The translations under genes and the position numbers were made by a program. 64,000 nucleotides of DNA from Acanthosoma haemorrhoidale (Eukaryota; Arthropoda; Insecta; Hemiptera; Acanthosomatidae): positions 35,849,754-35,913,753 of the forward strand of contig OV884011.1 of NCBI GenBank assembly GCA_930367205.1. The letters are read 5' to 3'. Shown one piece after another: positions 31,033 to 46,000 of this stretch. A model generated the notes under the pieces. The model saw only the letters and a list, made by a program, of their open reading frames with translations. It did no database searches and was not told the DNA's origin. How positions within the stretch are numbered: the stretch's first letter is position 1; each line of letters starts with the position of its first letter.

Positions 31033-34000
31033 ATGGGTATTCGAGGCCTGGAATCTTATTTGGAGCGTTATAATCCTGATGCCTGCTATGAAGTAAATAT
31101 TATCGAATTAATACATAGATACAGGTAATGCAATTTTACTGTTAATTTTATGTAAATTAGAATAGGCTTTGGTATAATTGACAATAATATTTTTTGAGCC
31201 TGCCTTAACAATTCATGCAATCCCATTTAATCAAAAATCTGACATATGAATAGACGGATGAAAAAAAACTTTATTCTAGGACCACCTAGAATAATTATTA
31301 ACTGGTCTTATTCTGGCATTTAATATGTTAAATAATTCATAAATAACTGTACAAATTATTACAGCGGAAGAATATATGTATATTAAATATGTTTAGTTAA
31401 TAGCATTTCTCTGAAGGGTAAAGAAGTGATATAAGAGACGGGCTTCGAAAGCAGGAAGGATGAAAATAGAGAGGGAGTTCTAGAGGTTTGCTGCTCAGGG
31501 AATGAAGCGCATTTCAAACCCAGTCTTATGAGAAGGAATAAGGCCAGAGGGGCTTGAGTGTTTCTTGAAATGTAGGGAGAATTCATATTGTAGGAAGGGG
31601 AGTTAAATAACTAGCATGGATTTTTAGAATTTATGATTTGGTACAGAAATGAGCACAGGGAATATTGTCTTTGGGCAGCAGGATAAAACCAATCAAGTCG
31701 GGAGTGGAGACACTGTAATCCCCACGAGACCCAAAGACAAATCTGATGAAACAGTACATGACAGTACTGCAATCAAAGACAGGGAAAATAAAGAATGAAA
31801 TTAATAATTTTTGGGGTTAACTTGGGTTTTAGGATAAAAATAGAACATCTAGTGATTTGGGAAAAATGTGGTATTCAAGCGAGGGTTTGCTCAAGAAGAT
31901 GCCTAGGTTGTTTAGGGATTTGGTAAAATATATGGGACAGGTATTAATGGTTAAAGGCAGCAAATCAGGGTGGGATTTGAGAACTGGAACTTCGGACAAT
32001 AGCCTGTAACTTCTCAGCGTTAAGCCTTAGTTTGTTACAGTTCATCCAAACACCGATTCTATTAAGATCTTCCTGAATTTTATAAAATGTAGATGGCAAT
32101 TCCGAGGGAGATAAGGATAGGTATACCTGGGAATTGTCTGTATTGATGGTATGTAGAGGGGTATGGACAGTGGGTTGTGGTACTGGGATGATTGCTTATG
32201 TATGCATTTAAAATTGTAGGAGATATTTAAGCTTTAAAGAGATTAGATAGAATGGAGATTAAATAGAAATCTTTTGGAGAAGAGGGTGCACTAAAGCCTT
32301 TTCCCAAGTGGAGGAAAATACAGAATTCAGTAAAGAAAAATTGTAGATAAAGAAGGGAAGTGGAAGAATAATAAGGAAACATAGTTTTATTAATTTTAAA
32401 GGGATGCCAGCAGCACCAATTGAACTTGATCGGGATTTTATCAATCAGATCATTTTTTTTTCTTTTTAATTAAAAAAATAGGTTGGTACGCTATATATTG
32501 GAAACTTGTTTAGTATGATAAAGATAAAAGAGAGACACTGATTACATAGGGTTTTTAAAAAAATAGCAAAAGAGCACTCGAGATAAAAAAATTGTTTAGG
32601 CTGGTTGAAGATTATTTGTACAACTAATGGGAAGATGCTTTATATCATCGCGATCTCAATGAAATTTATTTAGGTTGTATTAGATGGAAAAATAGGTAGA
32701 CTGATGCCCCCAAAACAAATTTTGAAGTGCTGAAAATTCAACATCTTTACTAATTATGTCTAATTGAACTGAGCATATTTTTTATTATTCTGTGCCAAAC
32801 CAGGAGGGCATTGTATTCTCTAAAATTTATTGATAGCCATATTATGATCAAGGAAAAAATTATAAAAAAGGAAAAAATGCCCAGTTTTCAATCGTTCATT
32901 AATTTTATTTCCGAGTCATTGGAAGAAACACCAGGAATGTGTCAAATATTTTTTGACTTAGCACCACCAGATGCATCAATTCCATCGCAGTTCACTCTCG
33001 ACTGTCTTATGATAGAGATCTAAGCCTGTGATGGTATCAATGGTTTTGCTTTTGTAGCATTTTGGCCAAACTTAAAATTGGCAATGTAACTTTCCAAAAG
33101 TGGTAGACAATTTTTGAAAACAAAAATTGTAGGGAGAGGTTTATATATTTGCCTCCCTTGTTATGATGGCTAGTATGTAGCACAAAATTAGAATTCGGTT
33201 ATAATTTTTTTTTTAATTCCTTCATCTATTTGTCTTTCAAATGAAATCTAAAATTCTTTAAAATCATTTTCACAGCTCTAACAAACCCCTTAATTGTGTG
33301 ATGCATTGCGCTTGACTTAATTTTTTTTCTCTTTTTATCAACAATTATTACAATTTACACCTGTGAGATAACGTTCTGTATATTTCAATATTATAGGTCT
33401 GTTTTGTATGTTATGATTGCTTGCCATTGGCTGAATTTCTAATATTAAATCTGTTGTGTCTCTCTAGGCTTTATGTTTTTTTACTACTTAAGTTTTTGAT
33501 GTTTCAATTGTACTAGTATGTAGGAAAGGAGGAAGGGGGTGACAGTTATGTTTGCTATTCTGTACAGTACCTGAAGATGATGGTTTGATCCGTCGAGAAC
33601 ATAACTATTAAAATATAATAACCTAATACAAAAAATTGACGGCATTCACATTTGTATTTGTTACATCTTTTATTTTTTATCATTATTTATTATTTTTAAT
33701 TGAATTTCAGGAGAGAGAATAAACGCACACCAGTCATAGTTGTCGACGGGATGGGAGTAATGCGGTTTTTTTACCAATCAAAAAATTTGTCTTGGATATG
33801 TGGTGGACAATTAAAAGAATATGAACAAATCGTTAAAGATTTCATCCAAGCTTTTCAGAAGGAAGGTGCAGAACTTGTGTTTTTCTTTGACGGACCTCAT
33901 ATTTGCACTAAAAGGGAAACTTGGATAAGAAGAAGGTTGGAAACATTAAACAAGATTATTAACCTCTTCGATGATCTCAGCGATGGAGTAAGAATACCTA

Positions 34001-37000
34001 CACTGGAACAACAAGAATTATTTCTAACCCCATCTAATCTTCGTTTATTAACGGTTCTTGCCGCAAAGCATTGTGGATGTAAGGTATATAATTGGCGTTT
34101 AGGTATTTAATTTAAGCTGGTTTTACATTCTATAGCTAATAATAATGAATTGAAATACAGAAGGCTCTCCAATGTCCACACTAATTTGGGTGTGGTTGAT
34201 AAAATGCTGGAAAATCATAAGTGTAGTATAGGAGTGGTTTTTTTATATTAAAAAAAAAAAAAAGACATGATCAACTCAACATTGATTAACTTATTTAAAG
34301 TTCTTTTAGGAGAGTGCCAGTCCAAATATCAATGACTGAAACAAGTACTGATGGAACCCCATGTGAATTTCTTAAATACATCATTTTAATTTTTAAACCA
34401 TGCTGGTTGCTGGAAATACCCTTTTCGACTTAAAATTATAAGTAGCTAAAATATTGGCCCGAGGAAAACACCTGTTAGAAACCAGCTTTGGAATTGATTA
34501 AATACACAATTTCTATTGTTTGCACTTAAAAAAATAGAATTATTTTTTGCAATATCTTTAAAATTAATTTTGCTCTACGCCTTTAATGTGTCTTTAACAG
34601 TAAATTATCAAAACTGTAAATCTTAAATAGTATCTGAGCTGTGATTTTAGAAATCTTAAAAGTTAATGAAAAAACCTCATTGGTTAAACTTGAAGTTTAT
34701 GTTTTTATGCTAGTTACAAATCAATTGATTCATGTTTACAACTCCTATCATAGAACAATACATATATGCATCTACATAAAGAAAAGAGCTCTCTCTTTGA
34801 GCAAGGCAATTTTAACACTTACAAGATTTATTCCTTGACGCATTACACTTATTTATATCCACTTAATGTTCTTGTTATACGACTAATATTCTGGCTAATA
34901 ACTGTTCACTCAATTTTCATATATGTTCAAAAATGTAATATTCAACTATTTATGACATATCTTCCTCTTATCTTAACCATTGTTGTATTGTGTTAAACAT
35001 CCTACATACATGGCATGTTAAAACATTGTTTTTGATGAAAACCTAACAGCTCTCTTTTATCAACCAAAGCTGATATCCCAGTACAGCTGGGCCCATTCAA
35101 ATTTAAAAGTCATGGTTAACTAACAACTGTCATATTAATTTATATTATGAGTTAGATCTAGAGAATGAGTTCCATAGTAAAAATGATTCCAGATGTAGAA
35201 GTGACTACTGTATTAAAACATAGATTCTAATGCATATACATTTCTTTGCATTGTTTAATTTTAGAGGTTGAAATCATTATAACTTTCTGGGTGCAATTGC
35301 TCCTTGTAAATTGGACCCACAGTAATTATGATCAGTGATGCAATGACGCCAATGCATTATTTGTATGTTAATTGCCTATCAGAAGGAACTGTTATTGAAG
35401 CTATGACACCAGTTTTGTTGGACAGTTTTCATATGAATTATAATTTAGTATCATTACCGTTGAGTAGGAGTATATAAAATTAAAAAATGCAAATTTCCAA
35501 TCAACCGTTAGAAATGTAGTGTTAACAATAGAATTAGTTGGGATTTTATCTAGCTACCAATACTGTAGCTTACCTACTTACTATAGTTAATAAAAAAAAA
35601 ATTCATAGCAAAAATCGGTGTTTTTAATGCTGTTAAATTAAGCTTCCCCAATTTCCGGAGTAAATTCTTTGAATTAAATAATTAAGTTTTAACCATTTCT
35701 TTGATGGAATAATTCTTCTTCTGTGGCCATCAGTCCAGGGCTAGTCTTGACTGCATGCTAAGCATACTTCCTCTTAAGCATCCCTGCCCTGTGATACCAT
35801 CGTCTGGGCTCCAAAGCCAAGAAGTGGTGTTCCATCCCTGGACTTTGTGAAATGATTATTTTTATTATTAAACATAATTTATTATGAACAAAAGATATCA
35901 CCTATTTTGGCTCCTCAGAGTTTTGGGAGAAAATATTCAGGTGAATATTTAAAAGAACAATAATGATTCTAGTTTTTTTTTCTGCGCCTTAATGCTATTT
36001 TTAAATGATTAATACTGCAGTTATTAAAGATACTTTGTTTTTTTAATTTTAAACTCATCACTGCTTCACATCTATAATTTGAATGAACTTATTTTATCAT
36101 TATTCTAGGCAATGCTGGGTAATTTTGCTAGTAGTTAATAGAAATTTTGTTTGATGATTTTATGTAATTAACTGTGTTTTTTTTCTTTTTCCCTTTCTTA
36201 CTTACATAGGTTTACACTTCCGTAAGAGAATGTGATCTAGAAATAGCTGAGTATGCATTTCATCATAAATGCATGGCGATATTAGCTCAGGACACAGACT
36301 TTGTTATATTCAAGAGCACCAAGTACTATTTGTCGATGAAAAATTTTAATTTTAGATACATGTCTACTTTGAATTATGACAGTGACAAACTCGCTTCTTC
36401 TATCGGTTTGTATTCTACTGAGTTACCGTTACTAGCCAGCATCCTAGGAAACGATATGATTTCTAATGAAGACCTCAAAGTGAGTAGTAGATTGGTTGAG
36501 TTCTGCTTTGTTATATTTATAAAAAAAATTAAAACTTTTGATTATAGCCTTTCCATAGATATTTAGTGAATAAAAATTCAGGAGGGTACCAGAGAAATAA
36601 CAATTGGATACAATTTCGGGAACTCATTGTGGCAGCCGCTCAATTCATTAGAGATAATGTCCACGAAAAGAAGATTGACCGTCAGATTTTGGAAAAAATA
36701 GCGCAGAGAGTTTTTCTAGATAAATCTAGATGGCAACTTTTGGAACAAAGTATTCTATCATATGACATTTCAGCCCAAGCAAACAGTAATTATGTTTAAC
36801 TATTACAGTTATTAGTGTTTAAGTATTATTGCAACAATCAAAGGGACAGTTTAGTGGTAATTTCCTGAAGCAGTGTCTCTTTTGAGTATAATTCTTGTTC
36901 TTTATGAAACTTTCAGTCAATTCTTTTTGTGATAATTATCCAGCGATATAATTCCGATGGCACTAAGTTAAGTGTCTTATGTATGACGTAAGGAAAGTAA

Positions 37001-40000
37001 CATCCCTATAATAGCACATATTTTGATAATAAAATCCAGTTTTCAATTGGGTGGTAAAGGATTAATTAATAAAGTAAATAATTACTCATCACCTACCTCA
37101 GGGTCAGAATTAAATATAGAATTTTAAAATGAATAACTAAGTTAAATAGAAAGGCTGGAATATGTCGCCGTTTAAAAAGAACATTGAACTGCAAAATTCT
37201 GTGTAAATGGCCTTACATGCCAATGGGGGAATGTTGACATAATTGTGGTCATGGTTTTGGCCACTGCATGGAAGTTAGAGATGTTCACCTCCTTGTCAAG
37301 TGGAACATTGCCATTCATCTAGTTGTGATCTAGAAGCGAAGCGGAATGTCCAGTGCAACAGTGACATTAAGTGGTGTTTGTGGCAAAAATACTATCAGTA
37401 TTTATTTGGATATTCCAGCCCAACAATGTAATTTCTGCATTAAAAACTGACTGCACTGGGGGTATTCCACTTTCAGAAGGCAAATTTACAAATTGAAAGA
37501 GTTTTCTTTAAACAAACCTGATATCCCAATTAGATAGATATGGTAGATAACCAATGTAAAAAAGAAAACACAAAGTTTTATGAATAACCATGCATAGACT
37601 AAGTTTGATTTTCTCAAAGTATTTAATTATGACATATAAAACAGTAGCTGATTCATTGTGATCATCTCAAAATTATATTAATTTTCTAAACATCGATATT
37701 TTAAATGAGCAAACCTTATTTAATATCATTAAAATGATTTTATAATAGAATAACAAGACATGGTACTAAAATTTTGTATCTGTACAACTACAAATGACTA
37801 TATGAAATATTTAAAACATTTATCTCTACTTTGGTAAATTGTTTATTGAATAATGGTATGTTAATTGAATAATGGTATATCTTAAAGAATATAACTCGAT
37901 GTGAACATCGGTACCAGAATCTTCATATGTTTCCTCAGGTTCATCTCTCAAGTCCCATATCACCTCCGATGGTTATGGATGCTATCCAAAAATGGAAAAA
38001 ATATTCTCTTCTTAATTTTGCCATTACCGACCTTAAAATCATATTCTAATAGAAAAATGTTATATTATGAGACTTCTATGTATTCCTACAAGTATTAGCC
38101 CAAACAATTTGATCGGGCCACAAGCTTAACTTTTCCTTATAATTAAAAATTTCTTATTTTTGACACTTCCGTGGTTAATGGAATTTCCCCCTCTTTCCAA
38201 AAATATATACAATCACCTGTCTGCAGCAATAATCTAATAAAGTTAGGACAAAAAATAAAAATATTTCACTTATTCTAAATGATTTATGGGGCATATAATT
38301 CACCATATCACAAAAATAAAATTCAATCGATAATAAAAATATTGTTACAATATATATTTTCTTTTGATCGTATTTAAATGTTGAGGTATCGTTTCCATTT
38401 TCTATGTTTTGTTTTGTATAATATTGTAATCATGAAGTTAACTATTGACTGTAGTATCAGTGGCCTTCGCCCACATTTTTTTCTTTTTTAATCTTTACTT
38501 CCTGAAACTAACATTTCCCATTTCTCTCTCACTTTTAAGATTTCTCAAGACATATCTTTCAGAAGGTATTTTGGATTTCTGATTTTATTCGCATGATTTA
38601 GGAAACATTAAGAGACGGCAAAATAAAGTCTTGATAAGTTGACAATTGAAATTGTGTTTTAATGTCCTGAGCTGATATAGTTTTTTTTGTCAATATTCTA
38701 TTATTATTTTTAATTGTTGAAAGTTTGATTTTCAGTGATTCATTTTGTCGGGTCGTTACGAGGGGGGCCTAGTTACCCTAGCCCTGGTGATGGAGTGAGA
38801 GTTGAATAGGCTATGACCTGGATGATTGATTGATGACGGGTCTTACTTCTAAGCTATCTGACTCCATATCTGATAGATACGTGCCCCTACAGTGCACTAT
38901 GTTCAGGAGAAGAGGTAAAGGGTAGGTATTATAGGCAGTTTATGTGGTCTCGGAATGACCACAAATTCACACTCGGTATCTAAGGGTAGGTGAAAACCGT
39001 CCAGATCCCAAAAGCCAGTATGAACCAGAGAGAGGCAGACTGGATCGTTGAGGGAGACGCTACTAGTTAAAGTTTGTAGGGCCCCAGATACCGTCGTTCA
39101 CATGGAAGGGATTTCTTCCTAGGATTTGCCAGCTTTAGCAAGACAAAGGCAGAGAATCCCACTAGGAAGGTGCTGGGTCTAACCACACCAGACTAAAGCA
39201 TAGCAAGGCTAGGATAGAAGTGCAATCGCAATTCAGGCCTGGCTGCTGGATACCCTGCAAGGCTCGGAAGAGGCTTGACCAGGGCCCAGAGCTGGACTAC
39301 CTGGCTAGGGACCCCCTAGCTTCCTCAGAACTCGTGTGCAGCTATGTCATTTATTGTTAACAGTAGTTACTCTGTGACTTTATGGTTTGGCACTATTATT
39401 TACATTTTTTAATTTAATTTACAATATACACTATAGAGTAGAGGGTGATTAATCTTATGTAGTTCACGGTCGCTACAATTTATTTCATAAAAGTTTATAA
39501 AAATTTAGCCCATAAAGGATTTAAAATTTTACTAGGTAAAATTTGTCAGCAATCCTTATTATATCAACTATTATGTATTTTGATATAAAAAGTTATATGA
39601 CTATGTTTTACTATCCTATTTTTTATTTTAACAGAAAGTCTTGGTCCTCCTACTTCAAGTGATGAAAATTGGAAAAATATTTTGAGGAAGCTACATGAGC
39701 TTCACTATGTTACTTCTATTCCAGCTTCCATTTATGGCATTATTGCTCAAAAAACTTTTACCTGTGGGGCTTCCATGGAAGATTATAGGATGAATGATCT
39801 ACCACCTACGCAGATAGTAAACAGTACTTTTTAAATAACCGTTTATTCCTTGACCAAAATGTAAAATATTTTTTACAGTGATTTTGTTTTTATTAATTTT
39901 TCCAGGTGCTTAGACCTTTACGTGAAAAACTGTACGGAATTTTGCATTTTGAAAATCCTGAAGTTTGTGAAATCGAGGAGTGGGTTGTGTGTGGCTTCCA

Positions 40001-43000
40001 CAGTTTAGATGAGGCTGCTTTCATCAAACCTAAAAAACCAGATGGTTCGTCTCTATACAAAATTTTACTATTAACAGATCCAAGAATCAATGGCCTTGTT
40101 ACTTTTTTTTCATTGTGAAAAAATTAATTTAATATTTTTTCTACTATTTTTTTTTTTATATCATAGAAGGAGGTGTAAGCCTGTGCCTTTTTTTTTTGGA
40201 TACGGTCAGTAATGGGTGTAGAATAATTTCCAGCTGATGAATTTAGTAGCCAAAAAGTAATTAATGAAATTTTTTAATATAAATTGTTTTTTTAATGAAA
40301 TAGTAAAGTGCAGACAAAATAGAAACTAAGATATGTCTAATTAAAATCAAAAGACTAAGATAGTAATAATAAGTTTATATTGAAATGGATAGTAAGAAAC
40401 GTAAAAAAAAATCTCCATCAGTTAACTTTTAACATGTGAAAACAGACATCAAAATGCATCACACTGAGTGAGTCAATAGTGACAAAAAATGAGTGTTATG
40501 TAGCCAGAAAGGATTTTATTAGTTACAGCCCCTCTAGAAGACTACATATGAAAAAGAATTTAGTACAGACTGTAGTTAACAGTTTCAATTCTTCAATATG
40601 CAGTCAAAACTAAAACTATTTCCAAATCAAAAATAAGGAACAACTTGCAAGTTGATTGGACAAATAATACTGAAAACAAACTAGTGCTACATCATAAACA
40701 TGATGGTCGTGTAACATTTCTTATTCCTATCCTTATTTTTGTTTGATTTTAACTGCATAAACATCCACCTTACGTAATATTCTAGCATGCATTAACAATA
40801 ATAATGATAATAGATATGTAAATATACTGTAGTCGACGTCCCTACAGTTTTTATAGAAGAAGATGGTACTGAGGAGGAATGGGATACAGGAGTAAAATAT
40901 ATATTTAATAATGATAATGGTCAAAATTTAATCTTATTTATAAGTAAGGATTCTAAGTTTATAAAAAAATTAATTAAGAGTAACAGCTTATTTTATAACG
41001 TTACATTTAAAATGATTTAAGGGTATTATATAGTTCTAGTGCATAATTTTATCTATTTCAAATGTTTTATGATAGCATAAATGGCTAGAAAATTTCATAT
41101 AATTAAAATATTATTTACATATTAGAAACAATGATTTGCAATAAAATGGTAAAATCTGTGTTGTTGGAAGTGTTTCGGCACTCCTGTTGACTTCTACTCT
41201 CTGGTATTCAATATTTGTTCTTTCACCTCTGGTCTACTAAGCATTACTCTAAGTCTTCATCACAAACACTGAACTGATTCAATGAAAAGACACTCTTTTT
41301 TTTTTTTTTTTTCAAATCTTCAAATGTTATAGTTAATATAATTTTTGATATGATAATTATTATTAAACTTAATGAATCTATATAATACTAGCTTTTTTGG
41401 AACTTTCTGATGTTCGCACTTTTATATTCAGCTTACCCACTTGTCACTAGTTTTGATGCTTAATGACTGATTAAGAAAGGGTTTTTGTTACATATTGCTA
41501 TAGACCACTATGTCATAAGTGAATACAATTACAGTGGCTTTCCCTGTGTTGCTGTTGAACTTTGTCTCAACAATTTTGTGTATATGTTGAATTGTACCGT
41601 GGAGACAAAACACCTTCTTGGGGAATTATGACCCGTGTGACAAAGAGATATGGAAAGGGCAAGGGGAGAGAACTACTCAGTATATAGTTTATTGTGTTAG
41701 GGTAAAGACATACCAGGTTACACGGAACAAATGCTGGCCTGGTGACTGTAAATAGTAAGTATTCATATTTCTCACCTCACCCATTGCATATCCATTGTAA
41801 TAAATTATTTGTTTATATCTTTTAATTAATTTTAGATGTTCAAATGATTTCCTATTATTTTATTAATAATATTATACCTGTGGAGTGTTTTGGTTACAAT
41901 TATTCTGTGCCATATTACTAAATATGTATTGGCTGCCCCACTGTTTAATGGTAATATAAGTATATACCTTAAGGTTTGTGAATTAATGTATAAGAGTTTC
42001 GATCAAAACTTCATTTACTTAGGACTATTATGCAACATAAGGTACTTCAAGAGAAGTGATATTCATAATTTCTCTTGCCAGAGTAGTCTTTCTTCAGCTC
42101 AATGGAGTGAGCCATGGAGGTCCACAGCTCTCTTCTTGCTCCCAGACGATTTCGAGCAGTCACTGGTGGATGGCTTACTATTCCTATGCGCATTATTTCA
42201 ACAGAAAACTCACTTCCTTAAAATTAACTTAATTCTAATATATATGTGTAATTGGTTATAAAATATTGTTACTAAATACACAACTATGTACCTCCAATGT
42301 ATGGTGTTTGACAGGTTTAAAATGTTGTGATAACTAGGCAAACATCCACCTTTGTTGTGAATTGCCCATAACCATGAATTAAATAAATTAGGTTTATCTT
42401 CTGATTTAGAAGTATGTAATTCAAAGTATTTATCAATTTGCTGCAGTTGAACATCCCGGCTTGTTGTCTCTTTGGAGCGCGCGAAGCCCAGCACACCCAG
42501 TGATTATTGGATATTTGTTTAACGTAGACCCTTTAAAAGTAAAATCATTTCCAGGGCATCTCATTGTTCCCGCCCTCGCCCTAAGATATTTATATGTGAG
42601 TACAAAACATTACATTATTCAATTTTATTCATCTAAAATGTTAATTTATTTCAATAATTATTAATCAAAAATATGGCATACCATTTTATTTAAAGTTATA
42701 AATTTATTTCTTTATTGGTAATAAAATTGCTGTCTTCCCACAAATTTTTATTTGTAACGTTTTAATGTCCAATCTCTGTGATTTGAAAATATTTTTTATT
42801 TAAAGCTAATTGATTCCCTAGCTCTACTTGCTATTCCTTTAGTTCGTTAATGCCGTAAGACCAGAGGTGTTGAGGATTGACAGGAGGTTGTCCACTCATT
42901 TTTATCACCTGCTTTCTCTTATGCCTGATTCCTCGCTATCTGTGAGTGATAAGCTAACGTAACTTGCCATATTATCCTTCTATGACATTTAGGTCAACCC

Positions 43001-46000
43001 TTGTCTCCAGCATTTGCTTAGGATTTCTTTCCTGTCCTATTTTTTGTTTCTGGTCAATCCTTTTCTACTAGGAGTGTTTAACTGTAGTCAGAAATGCTTT
43101 ACTGTCCAATGTGTCAATCTGTTCGTCTGGTTGCCTACCCTGTCTTGCCTCATCTTACCTACTGCTCTGGAGATATCTAATATCTAGTACCTGCAGTCTG
43201 GTTTCATGCTTCTTGGTTAGTGTCTAAGACTCTAATCCGCAAGAAAGAATAGGAGTTTAGTCTGATTTGTGTACAACCATTTTTGTTTTTCGGGAGATTT
43301 CCATTTTCTTTGAAATTTGGCATTGATATCATAAAAAAAGTTACCAGTCCTTGCATCTATCTCTCCTCCTGTCCATCCATTACTTCTGAACTTAAATCTT
43401 TACTACTCCAAAGTATTGAAAGAAAGCTTTTGATTTTTTCTACATCTGCTTCTTTGACTGTCAGTCCAGAATGATGTTCTAGAGATTATATTTTACGTGT
43501 TTTTAAGCTTCTCGGTGTTGGCATTATCCTATGGCATCTCCAGGAGTGTCCCCTGCAATGGAGGGTGAAATATAAGAAGAAAATGGAGACCCCATCACTT
43601 TGTCTTCCTTCCACTCATTTACTAACATTTTTTCTTTTTGTGGGAGTTTGTGCTGAAGCTTCTTAGTCATCTGGATAGGCGAGGCACTTAATTTGAATCG
43701 ATCCAATCCACCACCAATGATTCTAATATTTTAGGGTTTTGTTAATTTCTTTTTTTAAATCAGAAACTTTACTGGTTTCACTTGTGTGTCTGTCTGCTCT
43801 GGCAATTGCGAGTCTGCTGTTTGACCTATAAACATGAAAATTTATATTGAGATTCCAAATGATTACCCAACGTCATGAAAAGTATTTCAACCCAATAAAA
43901 CATAATAAGGATAAGAGCTATTATTTAATTACTTGGTAATTCAAAAATAAATATTTTCTTGTCGTATTAAGTAAGCTATCAAAATAAAAATCTTGCTGCA
44001 ATGATTGATATATAATTTTTGAATTGTACTTGCACAGTGTCAAAGTCATTAAAATCATATTTGCTATTTTAAATCATTCTGCGTTTTACAAAGAAAGATG
44101 ATATTTTGTATGTTTAACAGCATTTGAATATATATGATAATTAACATAATTTAATAAACGACCACCTAAATATGTCTGTCCTTTAAGGCTACCAATCAAT
44201 GAAAGGATCCCTACTGCTCCCCTTTACAAACGATCTCTGCCTAATTTTTATTTGATTTGAAATTACCCTTGGGGGCTCCGAGCCCTCCTGGTGCCTTATA
44301 CTCTATTTTCTATAAAAACAACTCAAACATTTTTTCAGCCATGAATTTGAATTAAAATAAAATTTAATCTATTTTTAATTAAAATTTACTTATAAAATAT
44401 TGTTAAAATGTATTTCATTATTAAATTCTCTCTAGATATATATTCGTTCCAAAATCCCCTCTGTTGTCATACAAACACACACTGTGTTTAACCCTTAGCA
44501 TGGAAAAAGGCCCTCAATAGGTTAAGAGTAAATTCTTCTGATCCATACTCATATTTGTCACTGAATTAATTATTAATTGTTTTTTTTTACCATTGGTCAT
44601 AAGATTTTGATTTATCTGAGATGGATGTTCCAAGGTAACAGTTATTTATTACAAAACATAACGTTAATCTTGCAAGCTCAATTTTGCACTTTCACAAAAG
44701 TCACAGAATAATAGTAATTACAGACTTTTTATTATTGTTACTACCTTAACCATTTAAAATTTCTGTGTCCATGTATACTTAGTTATTTATTAGTTTAAGT
44801 AAGGACTTCTTTACATTACAAGTTTAAACGTTGTTAAACATTGTATTATTGTTAAGCTCAATATTTACTTTCCCGCTATCCCAGACCACATTTTGAGGTT
44901 TGGGGAAAGTGCACCTAGGCTGAGTAATGTAATTTAATATAAGATTTCAAAATTTATGTTATTTTCAGAATAAAGTTAAGTTCCTGGCGTGGGAGTTGCA
45001 TGCTCTCGTTTCTTCTGCAGTTCTAGTCCAGTTTTACGTTGCACAGGAACTTGCTCGACTCCCCATCCCAGAAAAAATAAAAAATACAAGGTCTATCAGA
45101 GTTTTTAGTTTAGTAACCAGATCCTACTCTTCGGTTATATTCATCTTAAATGGTATTGGTGATCCTGTTCCATCTCAAATGGTAATCCAAGACTTTTTTT
45201 ATTTATTATTTTATATTATTATTGATCACTGCACACCAGTGATGTGGCCGCAGAAGAAGTGATGGGGAATCACCCTAGTACTTAATTATTTCTCTATTGC
45301 TGGAAAAATGACAATTTTGTAGTTGAATTCGAGGGATTCCTGGGCTACATATGTTCATATTGTAAATACTCTATGCATGAGAGAGGAAATGTACGTAAAT
45401 GTAAATGTCGTATAAATGAAATCCCTTATGACAATTACCCATTGACCTACTAATCAGATTGTAATTTTTTTAAAATAAATTATTTTTACAAGGAATTATC
45501 GATATTATCTTTTTTAGTAATTTTGTTATATAAGTAATAAATTTAAAATGGGTTTTGGTTACTTCCATTCTATGCAACTATTATCATGTGCATCTAATAA
45601 TTTTTAATGCAATCTTACCTCTATCTTTTTTCTTATTATAATCAAGATGTTTGGCCTGGCACCTTCCTTATTTTTTACTATTACTATTTTTCTTGTATGC
45701 AAGACAAAGAATTAATTGCAAGATTTTCTCTTAATTTAATATTGTATTTTACTGAGTTTTCCTTGCTGTATTTTTTTTTAATTTTTATAATCTATGAATT
45801 CATTTATTGGTGGAAAGCTTTCAAATAATTTATTTTATTTTTAAATAGAGGTTAACAGGTTTGTTATTTTTCATTGTCGTGTAATTTTTGTTTGTAAGCT
45901 AGAATTCAATTTTTTTTATTTATATTTAATTTTTATTTATAGGAGAATAGGTCCTAGAATATTTTTATTTTTTTTCAGATAATACCTTCTAACTATACAG

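Noticed and set aside
31735..31775. ctgatga plus hairpin cagtac/gtactg
   Set aside because: It has a short stem-loop, but no GAAA or cleavage site follows; it is inside a LINE relic.
32811..33023. 70-codon open frame as a FAM120 exon
   Set aside because: FAM120 exons 31033-31124 and 33711-34083 join in phase without it, and it shows no family similarity.
43283..43706. Small open frames in a FAM120 intron as genes
   Set aside because: Only weak resemblance to a LINE C-terminus on the minus strand and no splice support.
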